Below are positions 43,374 to 53,151 of a DNA stretch of 64,000 nt, one piece after another. The stretch spans positions 1 through 64,000 of the forward strand of contig JACJYA010000025.1 of the NCBI GenBank assembly GCA_020636315.1, read 5' to 3'. Made by a program: the position numbers and the translations under genes. Position 1 is the stretch's first letter. Every line of letters begins with the position of its first letter. The DNA is from Lewinellaceae bacterium. GTDB lineage: Bacteria > Bacteroidota > Bacteroidia > Chitinophagales > Saprospiraceae. Below the pieces are notes generated by a model. It made no database searches. It saw only the letters and a program-made list of their open reading frames with translations, and was not told the origin of the DNA.

Positions 43374-44777
43374 CTAGTATCCCAGGATTTTCATCATCTC
43401 TTCGGCCGATTGTTCCGGCTGATATATTTTATCAACGATATTGCCCTGTGCATTCTTGTAAATGATCACGTGTTTGGGGGATGGGATCAGGCAGTGTTTG
43501 ATCCCACCGTAGCCGCTGATGGCGTCCTGGTAGGCGCCGGTGTGAAAAAAACCGAGGTACAGGGGCTCGGGGTCAGCAGGGTTATAAGCCGGCAGGTAAA
43601 CCTGGCTTTCGTGAACCTCGGAGTTGTAATAATCGGAGTTGTCACAACTCAGCCCGCCGATGTTGGCCCGCCGGTATTCGTTGTACCACTTATTGATCGG
43701 CAAAAGGATGAAGCGTTCACTGATGCCCCAGGTATCGGGCAGAGTGGTCATCAGGGAGTTGTCGATCATGTACCACATTTCGGCGTCGTTCTGGAGTTTC
43801 TGGCCCAGCACTGAGAAGATGGTGGCGCCGCTTTCACCCACGGTGTATTTCCCGAACTCGGTGAAGATGTCCGGCTCTGGGATCTCTTCCTCTTCACAAG
43901 CCTGCAGGATTAGGCTGACGATCTCCTTGACCATGTATTTGTAGTCGAACTCGAAACCCAGGGAATTGCGAATGGGCATGCCGCCTCCGATGTTGATGGC
44001 TTTGAGGTCTTCACTGTGGCGCTTGAGCTCGCAGTACAGCTTGATGGCCTTTTTCAGTTCTCCCCAGTAATAAAGGGAATCCTTGATGCCCGTATCCACA
44101 AAGAAATGGAGCATCTTGAGCTGGAACTTGGGGTTGTCTTTGATCCGCTCCTTAAAAAACGGGACCACGTCGGCATTCCGGATGCCCAGGCGCGAGGTGT
44201 AGAACTCGAAGTTGGGCTCTTCCTCTGTTGCAACCCGGATACCCACCTTGCACTTTCCTTTGACGTGTTTGTCGTAATAGTCGATCTCCTGCTTATTGTC
44301 CAGCACGGGGATCACATTCTCGAAACCGTCATTGATCAGCGCGGTGATCTTTTCCAGATAGTCCTCGGTCTTGAACCCATTGCAGACGACTATGGTCTCC
44401 TTATCCAGCCTGCCTTTTTTGTGCAGGCGGCGGATCAGGTCAATGTCAAAAGCCGAAGAAGTTTCCAGATGGACGTTGTGGCGGAGCACTTCGTTGACCA
44501 CATAGCTGAAATGGCAGCTTTTGGTACAATAGCAATAGTAGTATTTGCCTTTGTAACCAATGGATTTCATCGCCCGGGTAAACATATTGCGGGCTTTTTT
44601 GATCTGGGAGCCGATCTTGGGTAGATAAGTCAGCTTAAGGGGCGTACCGTATTTACGGATCAGGTAAATGAGTGGAACGCCATTGAAAACCAGGTACCCA
44701 TCTTCAATATCGAAGCCCTCCTGAGGGAAGTAGAAGGTCTGGTCAATGAGGTCAAAGTATCGGTTTGTTACTGCCAA
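43374..44777 (-). CDS. speA: Biosynthetic-type arginine decarboxylase, PLP fold III
   Basis: 467 residues, matching the Bacteroidota family annotated as arginine decarboxylase: an alanine-racemase-like barrel followed by a beta domain. YYYCYCTKSCHFSYVVNEV near residue 80 carries the PLP-binding Lys position. Substrate and cofactor motifs include NIGGGMPIRN and EFGKYTVGESG, and CDNSDYY near the C-terminus supplies the second-site Cys-Asp. It would make agmatine for polyamine synthesis. Somewhat shorter than E. coli SpeA. Exact substrate (arginine or a related diamine precursor) is by family. Confidence 0.85.
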   Translation of the reverse strand: MAVTNRYFDLIDQTFYFPQEGFDIEDGYLVFNGVPLIYLIRKYGTPLKLTYLPKIGSQIKKARNMFTRAMKSIGYKGKYYYCYCTKSCHFSYVVNEVLRHNVHLETSSAFDIDLIRRLHKKGRLDKETIVVCNGFKTEDYLEKITALINDGFENVIPVLDNKQEIDYYDKHVKGKCKVGIRVATEEEPNFEFYTSRLGIRNADVVPFFKERIKDNPKFQLKMLHFFVDTGIKDSLYYWGELKKAIKLYCELKRHSEDLKAINIGGGMPIRNSLGFEFDYKYMVKEIVSLILQACEEEEIPEPDIFTEFGKYTVGESGATIFSVLGQKLQNDAEMWYMIDNSLMTTLPDTWGISERFILLPINKWYNEYRRANIGGLSCDNSDYYNSEVHESQVYLPAYNPADPEPLYLGFFHTGAYQDAISGYGGIKHCLIPSPKHVIIYKNAQGNIVDKIYQPEQSAEEMMKILGY

Positions 44778-44843
44778 TTTGCCTTGAGTTTAAATCTGGC
44801 CTGAAATAATGCTTCGGGTATTTTCCCAGTGGGAGAAGCGCTG

Positions 44844-44851
44844 CAAAAGTA
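44844..44851 (-). promoter_or_regulatory. -7 element TACTTTTG for the decarboxylase
   Basis: Minus-strand TACTTTTG matches TAnnTTTG, about 67 bases upstream of the start at 44777. No good TTG at the expected distance. Confidence 0.4.
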
Positions 44852-44912
44852 GTTGTAAATTCTGAAAAATGCTTACAGGAAAGGAGCTAATTCCGAAGAG
44901 CAGATTATTCTA

Positions 44913-44920
44913 TACCTTTG
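44913..44920 (+). promoter_or_regulatory. -7 element TACCTTTG for the MazG-like gene
   Basis: Exact TAnnTTTG, with TTC 19 bases upstream in place of TTG. Predicted leader is under 20 nt before the ATG at 44943. Confidence 0.5.
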
Positions 44921-44942
44921 CTCGTCCAAAATTCATACAACT

Positions 44943-45413
44943 ATGGAAAAACTGGATGTACTGAACCAGGTGGCGGAATTCCACCGGACCTTCAAACACC
45001 CCGTCGAGCCCCGGCCGGTTATACCCTCCGAAAAGCGCTGCCGGCTTCGCGTGGCCCTGCTGGCTGAAGAGCTCAAAGAATTGCAGAAAGCCATTGAAGA
45101 CAAGGATATCGTAGAAGTGGCGGATGCGCTGTGCGACCTGCAGTACGTGCTCTCCGGCGCCGTCCTTGAATTCGGCCTGGGAGAACAGTTCAAGGCCCTT
45201 TTTGATGAGGTCCAGCGCTCCAACATGAGTAAGGCCTGCGCCACCCGCGAAGAAGCCGAAGCCACCGTTAAGTATTACCAGGAAGAAAGAGGTTTCGAAA
45301 GCTATACGGTAGAAGCCGACGGCCACTGGCTCGTTTACCGGAAATCGGACAATAAAACCTTGAAATCTATAAATTATTCTCCGGCGAACCTGGAGGGGAT
45401 GTTGAAAGTGTAA
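44943..45413 (+). CDS. MazG/PRA-PH-type nucleotide pyrophosphohydrolase
   Basis: 156 residues. The all-alpha NTP-PPase pattern is clear: LLAEELKELQKAIED supplies the first ExxE cluster and EVADALCDLQYVLSG the ExxD cluster, together binding Mg2+. Family members hydrolyse nucleoside triphosphates or phosphoribosyl-ATP to monophosphate and pyrophosphate. The C-terminal 40 residues (YTVEADGHWLVYRKSDNK) form an added beta segment seen in Bacteroidota homologues. Cytoplasmic. The stop codon lies within a GTGTAAAAGTGTA repeat. Confidence 0.88.
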   Translation: MEKLDVLNQVAEFHRTFKHPVEPRPVIPSEKRCRLRVALLAEELKELQKAIEDKDIVEVADALCDLQYVLSGAVLEFGLGEQFKALFDEVQRSNMSKACATREEAEATVKYYQEERGFESYTVEADGHWLVYRKSDNKTLKSINYSPANLEGMLKV

Positions 45414-45444
45414 AAGTGTATAAGGGGATAAGTGTATAAGTGTA
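45411..45444 (+). repeat. AAGTGTATA tract containing the stop codon
   Basis: GTG-TAA (stop 45411-45413) continues as AAGTGTATAAGGGGATAAGT and GTATAAGTGTATG. The sequence GTGTAAAAGTGTAT is shared with the tract behind the MprF-like gene at 13579, and both genes end in Lys-Val-stop. Confidence 0.7.
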
Positions 45445-45535
45445 TGCGAATCCAGAGCTAAAACGTCCTGTAGGGACGACATATCGGAAGACATGGCCCC
45501 GAGTCAGGGACGGCCCGTGCCATCTAAGGCGCAGC

Positions 45536-45565
45536 TTGCAGCCGTGGGTAAAAATCGTATTTTTG
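45536..45565 (+). promoter_or_regulatory. Promoter TTG-N19-TATTTTTG
   Basis: TTG at 45536-45538 and TATTTTTG at 45558-45565, 19 bases apart, exact match to the Bacteroidota consensus. Predicted start near 45570, leaving a leader of about 45 nt for the outer-membrane protein gene. Confidence 0.65.
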
Positions 45566-45616
45566 TCGCTGCACCTCTTCTTCAAACAGCATTTTACATC
45601 CATAAAAAAAACGGGA

Positions 45617-47404
45617 ATGCAATACCGCATCGGGATCATTTGGTTGGCAATGGTTATCGCTCTGGGGCTGCCTTCGGTGGTGGCGGGCCAGGGCAGTGGG
45701 TTGCCGCTGGGCAATCCTGCATACCACATTCTGGACAGGCTTGAGATCAAGACTGGCCTGCCAACTCCCTATCATTCTTCCCTGAAGTACTATCTGAGGA
45801 GCGATGTGGCTGCCTACGCTCTGGGTATAGATACGGCGCTTATACCATTGACGATCCGTGACCGGCGCGACCTGTACTACATTTTCAGGGACAACAACGA
45901 ATGGCTTGTCACATCCCGTTTCCCCACCCGGATTGCGGGCCCGAGGGAAAGCATTTACTCAGATACGCTCCTCACTCAGGTGGAAGCCAGTATGGAGAAT
46001 CCCCGTTATACCCTTCGGGAAAAACCTTACCTGGGATTTCTATACCCTACGCCGGCCAATATGGTGGAGGTGAACGACAAGTTCTTCCACATCCGGGTAA
46101 ACCCTTTGCTGGACTTCAAGCTCGCCGGGGAAAAGGATGACAATGAGCTGATATTTACCAACCTGCGGGGCATTGAGCTGCGCTCCGGCATCGACGACCG
46201 GATCTACCTTTACTTCAATATCGTAGAGGAACAGGCCCGTTTTCCGGGCTATGTCAACGAACGCATCGAGCGCGATAAAGCCATCCCCGGAGCGGGGTTG
46301 TACAAAACCTATACCAGTGAGATCTTTGATATCACCAACGGCTACGACTTTCTCAACGGGCAGGGGTACCTGGCCTTCAACCTGACCCGCCATGTGGGCC
46401 TGCAGTTCGGGTACGGGCGCAATTTTATCGGCAATGGCTACCGCTCAATGCTGTTGTCCGATTTTTCCAACAACTATCTTTACCTGAAAGCCAACTGGCG
46501 GGTGTGGAAGCTGCATTACCAGAACCTCTTTATGGAACTTGCCGCCGAGTCGAATGCCGCGCCGGCCGCCAACGATGTGTTGCCCCGAAAATATATGGCT
46601 GCCCACCACCTCAGCTTTCAGGCCCTGCCCAACCTGAACTTTGGCGTCTTTGAAGCCGTGGTTTTTGACCGGCGGAATGGTGGGTTCGAGCTTCAGTACC
46701 TCAACCCGGTGATCCTGTACCGCACCGTTGAGCAAGGCCTGGGCAGCCCGGATAATGTGCTCATCGGGCTGGACGCCAAATGGAATTTCCTCCACCACTT
46801 CCAGCTATACGGCCAGCTCATGCTCGACGAGTTCAAATTCGATGAGCTGTTCATCGAGCGGCGCGGCTGGTGGGCCAACAAATACGGCATGCAACTGGGC
46901 CTTAAATACATCAATGCTTTCGGCCGGGACCACCTCGACCTGCAGGCCGAGTTCAACCAGGCGCGCCCCTATACCTACACGCACCGCGACAGTTCCTCCA
47001 GCTACACCCATTACAACCAGCCGCTGGCCCACCCGCTGGGCGCCAATTTCCGGGAGGTGCTCTTCATCGCCCGTTATCAGCCGTTCAAAAAAGTATTTCT
47101 GGAAGGCCGCTTCATACGCGCTACCTTCGGCGAAGATGGCGCCAACCAGAACTGGGGCGGGAACCTGCTCAAATCTCATAACAGCCGGGAACAGGATTTC
47201 GGCAATGAGATCGGCCAGGGCATCACCGCCAACACCAGCCTGCTGGGGCTGGATGTAAGCTACATGCTGGCCCATAATGTTTTTATCGACCTGCATTACT
47301 TTTACCGGAAAAAAGATAGTGAGGAAAACAAGCTCGATGATACCACCCGATATTTTGGCGGCGGGGTGCGCATTAATATAGCCAGGCAGCGGATGGATTT
47401 TTAA
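45617..47404 (+). CDS. Wzi-like outer-membrane beta-barrel protein
   Basis: 595 residues from ATG 45617, chosen because it gives signal peptide MQYRIGIIWLAMVIALGLPS and lies just after a good promoter. A long upstream open frame is not needed. The mature protein is rich in alternating aromatic strands ending in RINIARQRMDF, a typical barrel C-terminus. The N-terminal helical part and overall pattern fit the capsule-assembly Wzi family of Bacteroidota, which may bind surface polysaccharide. Direct role unproven. The GH15 gene follows on the same strand. Confidence 0.75.
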   Translation: MQYRIGIIWLAMVIALGLPSVVAGQGSGLPLGNPAYHILDRLEIKTGLPTPYHSSLKYYLRSDVAAYALGIDTALIPLTIRDRRDLYYIFRDNNEWLVTSRFPTRIAGPRESIYSDTLLTQVEASMENPRYTLREKPYLGFLYPTPANMVEVNDKFFHIRVNPLLDFKLAGEKDDNELIFTNLRGIELRSGIDDRIYLYFNIVEEQARFPGYVNERIERDKAIPGAGLYKTYTSEIFDITNGYDFLNGQGYLAFNLTRHVGLQFGYGRNFIGNGYRSMLLSDFSNNYLYLKANWRVWKLHYQNLFMELAAESNAAPAANDVLPRKYMAAHHLSFQALPNLNFGVFEAVVFDRRNGGFELQYLNPVILYRTVEQGLGSPDNVLIGLDAKWNFLHHFQLYGQLMLDEFKFDELFIERRGWWANKYGMQLGLKYINAFGRDHLDLQAEFNQARPYTYTHRDSSSSYTHYNQPLAHPLGANFREVLFIARYQPFKKVFLEGRFIRATFGEDGANQNWGGNLLKSHNSREQDFGNEIGQGITANTSLLGLDVSYMLAHNVFIDLHYFYRKKDSEENKLDDTTRYFGGGVRINIARQRMDF

Positions 47405-47499
47405 GAGTATGTTTGGAGGCCTGTTTTTGGCGGGAATTGTTTTTTTTTCGAGCAAATCCCTAGGTTTCCTGTTCAATCAAAGAACCAACCTGAAAAAAC

Positions 47500-49317
<1,818 letters not shown>

Positions 49318-49364
49318 AATGGGGTTTGGACATGTCCGGAGAGGCAAAAAGGAGGGGCATTTTC

Positions 49365-49397
49365 TTGGTTTAAATTCGATGCTCTTTCCTATATTTG
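49365..49397 (+). promoter_or_regulatory. Promoter TTG-N22-TATATTTG
   Basis: TTG at 49365-49367 and TATATTTG at 49390-49397. Consensus match with a 22-base spacer. Leader of about 130 nt before the secreted-protein gene at 49537. Confidence 0.6.
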
Positions 49398-49536
49398 TCC
49401 CAAACGAAGCGTGCTTTCTCTCCAAAAACTTCCTTCGCCGGCCAAGGGCCTGCGGCGGCCATCCTGGCCTGTAAATGCTAATACGGGAAAGCCCTTCTCT
49501 TCATTTTCTCTGATAACTTATTAAAAGAACTATGCC

Positions 49537-51108
49537 ATGAAGAAACATGCACTAACCGCGTTTTTGTTGAAAATTGCCTTTTCCCTCACCGCTCAACCTG
49601 TCCTGGTAGCTGATTTCAATCCCGGCGGGGCCGACGGGATGTACGAATACAATTTTCAGGCCCATTATCTTGGGGATCTGATGATCTTTCCGGCCATCAG
49701 CCCCGATGCCGGCCTGGAGCCGGCGGTCCTGGAGGATGGAGAGATGCGCCTGCTCAAAGACATCAACCCCGGTGCGGAGGACTCCGGGCCGGAAAGCTTT
49801 GTGGCCTTTAACAGCCGCCTCTACTTTGTGGCCGATGATGGCCAGAACGGCAGTTCCATCTGGTCCACCGACGGGACGGAGGCGGGAACCACCCTCGCCA
49901 TCGCCCTCAACGGCTTGCCCGGGGCGCGGGCGGAAGGCCTCACCGCAACCACCGGCAACGGCCTGTTCTTTACCTACGGCGGCACCCTCTACCGCAGCGC
50001 CGACGGATCGGACGTGGAGGAGGTGCTTACTAATGTGAACTTTGAGGCGGAAGACGGCAAAGGCTCTGAAAATTATTCAACTTACGGAGAAGGCATTGCT
50101 TTCCTGCGCAAAGCCAACAGCACTACTCTGGAATTGTACGCTTATGACGGCGCTCTGGTGAAACTGGGCCAGGATCTGGAGTCCTCCTTTCTCTCAAATG
50201 TTTACGGCCTGGGTGAGGTGGCCGGGGGGCTGGTGTTTGCTCAGCAGGGCGGCTTCACCGAACCGGGGCTGGACGCCACTTTTGCCTACAATGCCGCCCA
50301 GGATACCATCATCGAAATGTCTGTCGGCAAATGTGACCGCTTTCTTAACCTCGACAGCCAGCGGCGCATAGGTTTCATCGATTTCACCAATACCTTCTAC
50401 GCCTTGACTGCCGACCCTCTTGAAGCGGCTGTGCTGGTTTCCGGAGTGGACCCCGGCCTCTTGGGCTCTTCGCCGATAGAACATGCTGTAGCCGCAGGCA
50501 AAACAGTATTCCATGCCGACCATCCGAGCAGCTTCAAAGAGTTTGTCGCCATGACCGGAGGTACAGGTGCTTCAACAACTGGGCTGATCACCACCGACAG
50601 GCCTTTCTTGTCCAATATGATCGCTTTTGGCCGGTATGTCTTTTTTGCTGCGGGTATTCAGAACGGCTTCGACGCGGAGATATTCTACGTCGATACGGAA
50701 ATGGGGACTACTCACAGTATTTACGAATATCCGGACAATACCGGAGGCGATAAGAGTGTGCAGCCGGTGGGCGTCCAAAATGGGCGGTTGTATTTCGCCA
50801 GCGCGGTGGATGGAGCTGTAGGCCGGGAGCTGTATTCCATTGAAACCGGCATTGCCGGCTTGTCGTCCACCGGCTCTTTGAATGCTCCCGCCGATGTGGA
50901 ATTCCAGTTCCTGGGCAGTGAATTTGTGGTTCGTTCAACCAAAAGCATGCCCATCGGAGTAAAGGTGTATGATGCTTCCGGCCGCTTGCTGCGCACTCTC
51001 AAAACCCGGACAAATGTAATGGTACCCGCCGTGCCGGTTAGCGGACTGCTTTTCTATCAGGTGGAAGGCGATGGCTGGCGGCTGACGGGGAAGGGAGTGA
51101 GGCCCTAG
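49537..51108 (+). CDS. Secreted protein with T9SS type A sorting domain
   Basis: 523 residues. The N-terminus MKKHALTAFLLKIAFSLTAQ is a signal peptide. ELWxxDGT-type repeats are visible (SSIWSTDGTEAGTTLAIAL) amid beta-rich sequence. The last ~75 residues form a Por-secretion C-terminal domain: GVKVYDASGRLLRTLKTRTN and GLLFYQVEGDGWRLTGKGV. It should cross the outer membrane by the type IX system and be released or surface-anchored. Function beyond that is unknown. Confidence 0.85.
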   Translation: MKKHALTAFLLKIAFSLTAQPVLVADFNPGGADGMYEYNFQAHYLGDLMIFPAISPDAGLEPAVLEDGEMRLLKDINPGAEDSGPESFVAFNSRLYFVADDGQNGSSIWSTDGTEAGTTLAIALNGLPGARAEGLTATTGNGLFFTYGGTLYRSADGSDVEEVLTNVNFEAEDGKGSENYSTYGEGIAFLRKANSTTLELYAYDGALVKLGQDLESSFLSNVYGLGEVAGGLVFAQQGGFTEPGLDATFAYNAAQDTIIEMSVGKCDRFLNLDSQRRIGFIDFTNTFYALTADPLEAAVLVSGVDPGLLGSSPIEHAVAAGKTVFHADHPSSFKEFVAMTGGTGASTTGLITTDRPFLSNMIAFGRYVFFAAGIQNGFDAEIFYVDTEMGTTHSIYEYPDNTGGDKSVQPVGVQNGRLYFASAVDGAVGRELYSIETGIAGLSSTGSLNAPADVEFQFLGSEFVVRSTKSMPIGVKVYDASGRLLRTLKTRTNVMVPAVPVSGLLFYQVEGDGWRLTGKGVRP

Positions 51109-51127
51109 GGCTTTCAAATCCATATAG

Positions 51128-51162
51128 GATGGAAGGCACTTCGGACGTGAGTGCCTTCCATC
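51128..51162. other. Perfect 13-bp hairpin after the secreted-protein gene
   Basis: GATGGAAGGCACT (51128-51140), a 9-base loop, AGTGCCTTCCATC (51150-51162). It lies 20 bases after the stop at 51108. A terminator or RNA-stabilising stem is possible; there is no T-run after it. Confidence 0.75.
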
Positions 51163-51196
51163 TGATTATAGGCTCCCTTCTAACAAGGATCGACAA

Positions 51197-51679
51197 ATGC
51201 GCTTAAAACCGGATAAAGAATACTGGGACAAATGCTGGAGCCTGATCGCCCCCGAATTTGGTATTAACAATAACGAGCCGGTAGTACTCGATGAAGTGTT
51301 CTGGGGCCAGGCCCTCTCTAATATCAGGGAGGTGGCTAAGGGAAATAACTACCTGATCTTTGGAATTCTGTTAGGCAAGGAGGAAGAAATGACTGAGGAG
51401 GCCCTCCTGGACTTGTTGTTTTATCATGTGATCAGGAACGAAAGGGTGTTCCGGTTATTCAGGTGTGATCCGGATAAATATGGAAGTATGCAAAGTCTTT
51501 TTACCACCTCAGGCCTTCTTCACTTGAGGGAGTATATTCCAAAGGGAAATTATGAACGTTTAAAAGAAGACATCCATCTTGCCGAGATGAAAAATGAACT
51601 CGTTCATTGCACAAAAGAGCAGTTGGAAAAGTTATTTCCGCAGACATTCCGGAATTTCAACAGGAGAGGTCATATTTAA
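51197..51679 (+). CDS. Protein of unknown function
   Basis: 160 residues, soluble, charged, without signal or membrane segment. It begins MRLKPDKEYWDKCWSLIAPE and ends NFNRRGHI. Helical in the middle (TEEALLDLLFYHVIRNERVF) and rich in Glu and Lys. I do not recognise a family. Codon use looks slightly more AT-rich than its neighbours. It lies between a T9SS cargo gene and a TPR membrane protein on the same strand. A 35-base hairpin just upstream probably separates it from the cargo gene. Confidence 0.65.
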   Translation: MRLKPDKEYWDKCWSLIAPEFGINNNEPVVLDEVFWGQALSNIREVAKGNNYLIFGILLGKEEEMTEEALLDLLFYHVIRNERVFRLFRCDPDKYGSMQSLFTTSGLLHLREYIPKGNYERLKEDIHLAEMKNELVHCTKEQLEKLFPQTFRNFNRRGHI

Positions 51680-51715
51680 GAGCTGCAATATTTACCTTAT
51701 AAGTGCGCCTGCGCC

Positions 51716-53026
51716 ATGCCTAACCCTTACGATGAAAATAGCCTTCAAATAGCCAGGCGCCTTTTCCGGGCGCACCAGCTCCTTGAACTCCGCCGCCTTG
51801 CTGATGCGGAGGCGGAATTCCGGGCTGTGCTGGAACTAGCGCCCGATGAAGCCCTGGCCTTCCGCGGCCTGGCTGCCTGCGCCCGGCTGCAGGGCGACCT
51901 GCCAGGGGCCAGGGGCTTTATTGAGCAGGCGCTCCTCCTGGCCCCGACGGATGCTTATATTCACCAGGAAGCGGGGATTGTGTTCAGCCAGATAGAAAAG
52001 CATGAAAAGGCCATCTATCACTTCAAACTGGCTGTGGAACAGGAGCCGGAAAATGCCGATCTTCTTTTCGGGCTGGCAATGGCATTTTACCGCAGGGGCG
52101 GGCTGCGGGATACGCTGAAGGCTGAAAAACTCGTCGGCCGGGTGCTGGAGCTGGACCCCAACCATGTTCAGGCTCTTACTTACAAAGCGGCCATCGCCCG
52201 GCAGGGCTTACACTTCAGGGAAGCGGAAAAGTACCTGCAGCAGCTTGGCCGGGCCGATCCGGAGGATGCCTACCTGCAGAGCCTTCTGGCGGAACAGCGC
52301 CGCCGGGAAGGGGATATTGAGCTGGCGCTGGAGCATCACCGCTCTGCCCTGCGGCAGGACCCCGGCGACCGGGCGGAGCTTTACAATTATTATGAAGCGT
52401 ACGCCTATGAGAACCGGTTGTGGCGAGCGGTCAGCCGCTGGGATGGGGGCGTGCTGTTCAACCCTCTTTCTCAATTCATCACTTCGATAATCGTCTTTGT
52501 CTTTCTTCTCTTGCTGCTCACGAAAAGCCCGGAGTGGATACCTGAACTTTTGCGGCAGGTGCTGGCCTGGCTGGTTTACCTGCCCATTTTTATCGTCTGG
52601 GTGGTTCGCCTGTGGCCTAAATGGGTGGCTTCGCGCCGCCGCTGGCATTTTCCTTTTACCGGCAAGGCCGCCCAGTTCCTGTTTCTCGACCTGAGCGGCG
52701 CCCTGGGCACGCTGGCTTTCGGTGGCTATCTGGCCATCGGCGATTTTATTGGTGTGACAACGGCTATTTTCCTGATGATTTATGGCACAATTGCCGCCGA
52801 TGTCATCCTTTCTAAGGAAGGGAGCTTAACCCGGACAATGGGCTTGATCCTGGCCGTCATATACTTTTGCGGCGCAGTCAACCTGGCCCTGGCCCTGCTG
52901 GGTTTTCAGCCGTTTAAGCCTACTGAGGTTATTGCCGGTACGGCCTGGATGCTGATCCTTTTGGGATATAGCCTGTTCGACGAGCTGAAGAAAAAAGGGT
53001 GGTGGAAGAAACGGGCAGGACATTGA
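51716..53026 (+). CDS. TPR protein with C-terminal membrane bundle
   Basis: 436 residues. Residues 8-245 are made of tetratricopeptide units (ARRLFRAHQLLELRRLADAE; AYIHQEAGIVFSQIEKHEKA; AEKYLQQLGRADPEDAYLQS), about six repeats. From about 255 there are five to six hydrophobic helices (SIIVFVFLLLLLTK; LVYLPIFIVWVVRLW; GTIAADVIL; MGLILAVIYFCGAVN; TAWMLILLGYSLF). It probably sits in the inner membrane with a cytosolic TPR scaffold. No named family recognised. Confidence 0.8.
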   Translation: MPNPYDENSLQIARRLFRAHQLLELRRLADAEAEFRAVLELAPDEALAFRGLAACARLQGDLPGARGFIEQALLLAPTDAYIHQEAGIVFSQIEKHEKAIYHFKLAVEQEPENADLLFGLAMAFYRRGGLRDTLKAEKLVGRVLELDPNHVQALTYKAAIARQGLHFREAEKYLQQLGRADPEDAYLQSLLAEQRRREGDIELALEHHRSALRQDPGDRAELYNYYEAYAYENRLWRAVSRWDGGVLFNPLSQFITSIIVFVFLLLLLTKSPEWIPELLRQVLAWLVYLPIFIVWVVRLWPKWVASRRRWHFPFTGKAAQFLFLDLSGALGTLAFGGYLAIGDFIGVTTAIFLMIYGTIAADVILSKEGSLTRTMGLILAVIYFCGAVNLALALLGFQPFKPTEVIAGTAWMLILLGYSLFDELKKKGWWKKRAGH

Positions 53027-53108
53027 GCCGGCATCCTTTTACCAGGCAGGGCTTATGTTAAGTTTATGTGAAATCCACAATTTCCCGGCATTACTCCCCA
53101 AAACCCCT

Positions 53109-53116
53109 TACCTTTG
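53109..53116 (+). promoter_or_regulatory. -7 element TACCTTTG for the ABC-F gene
   Basis: Exact TAnnTTTG 36 bases before ATG 53152. It supports that start over an upstream in-frame ATG at 53068, which would lie before the promoter. Confidence 0.5.
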
Positions 53117-53151
53117 CGCGCTTATTCAGAAACCATAACACCAATCGTTAT

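Noticed and set aside
45440..45616. Upstream extension of the Wzi-like protein
   Set aside because: The extension lacks similarity, precedes a consensus promoter and would bury the signal peptide.
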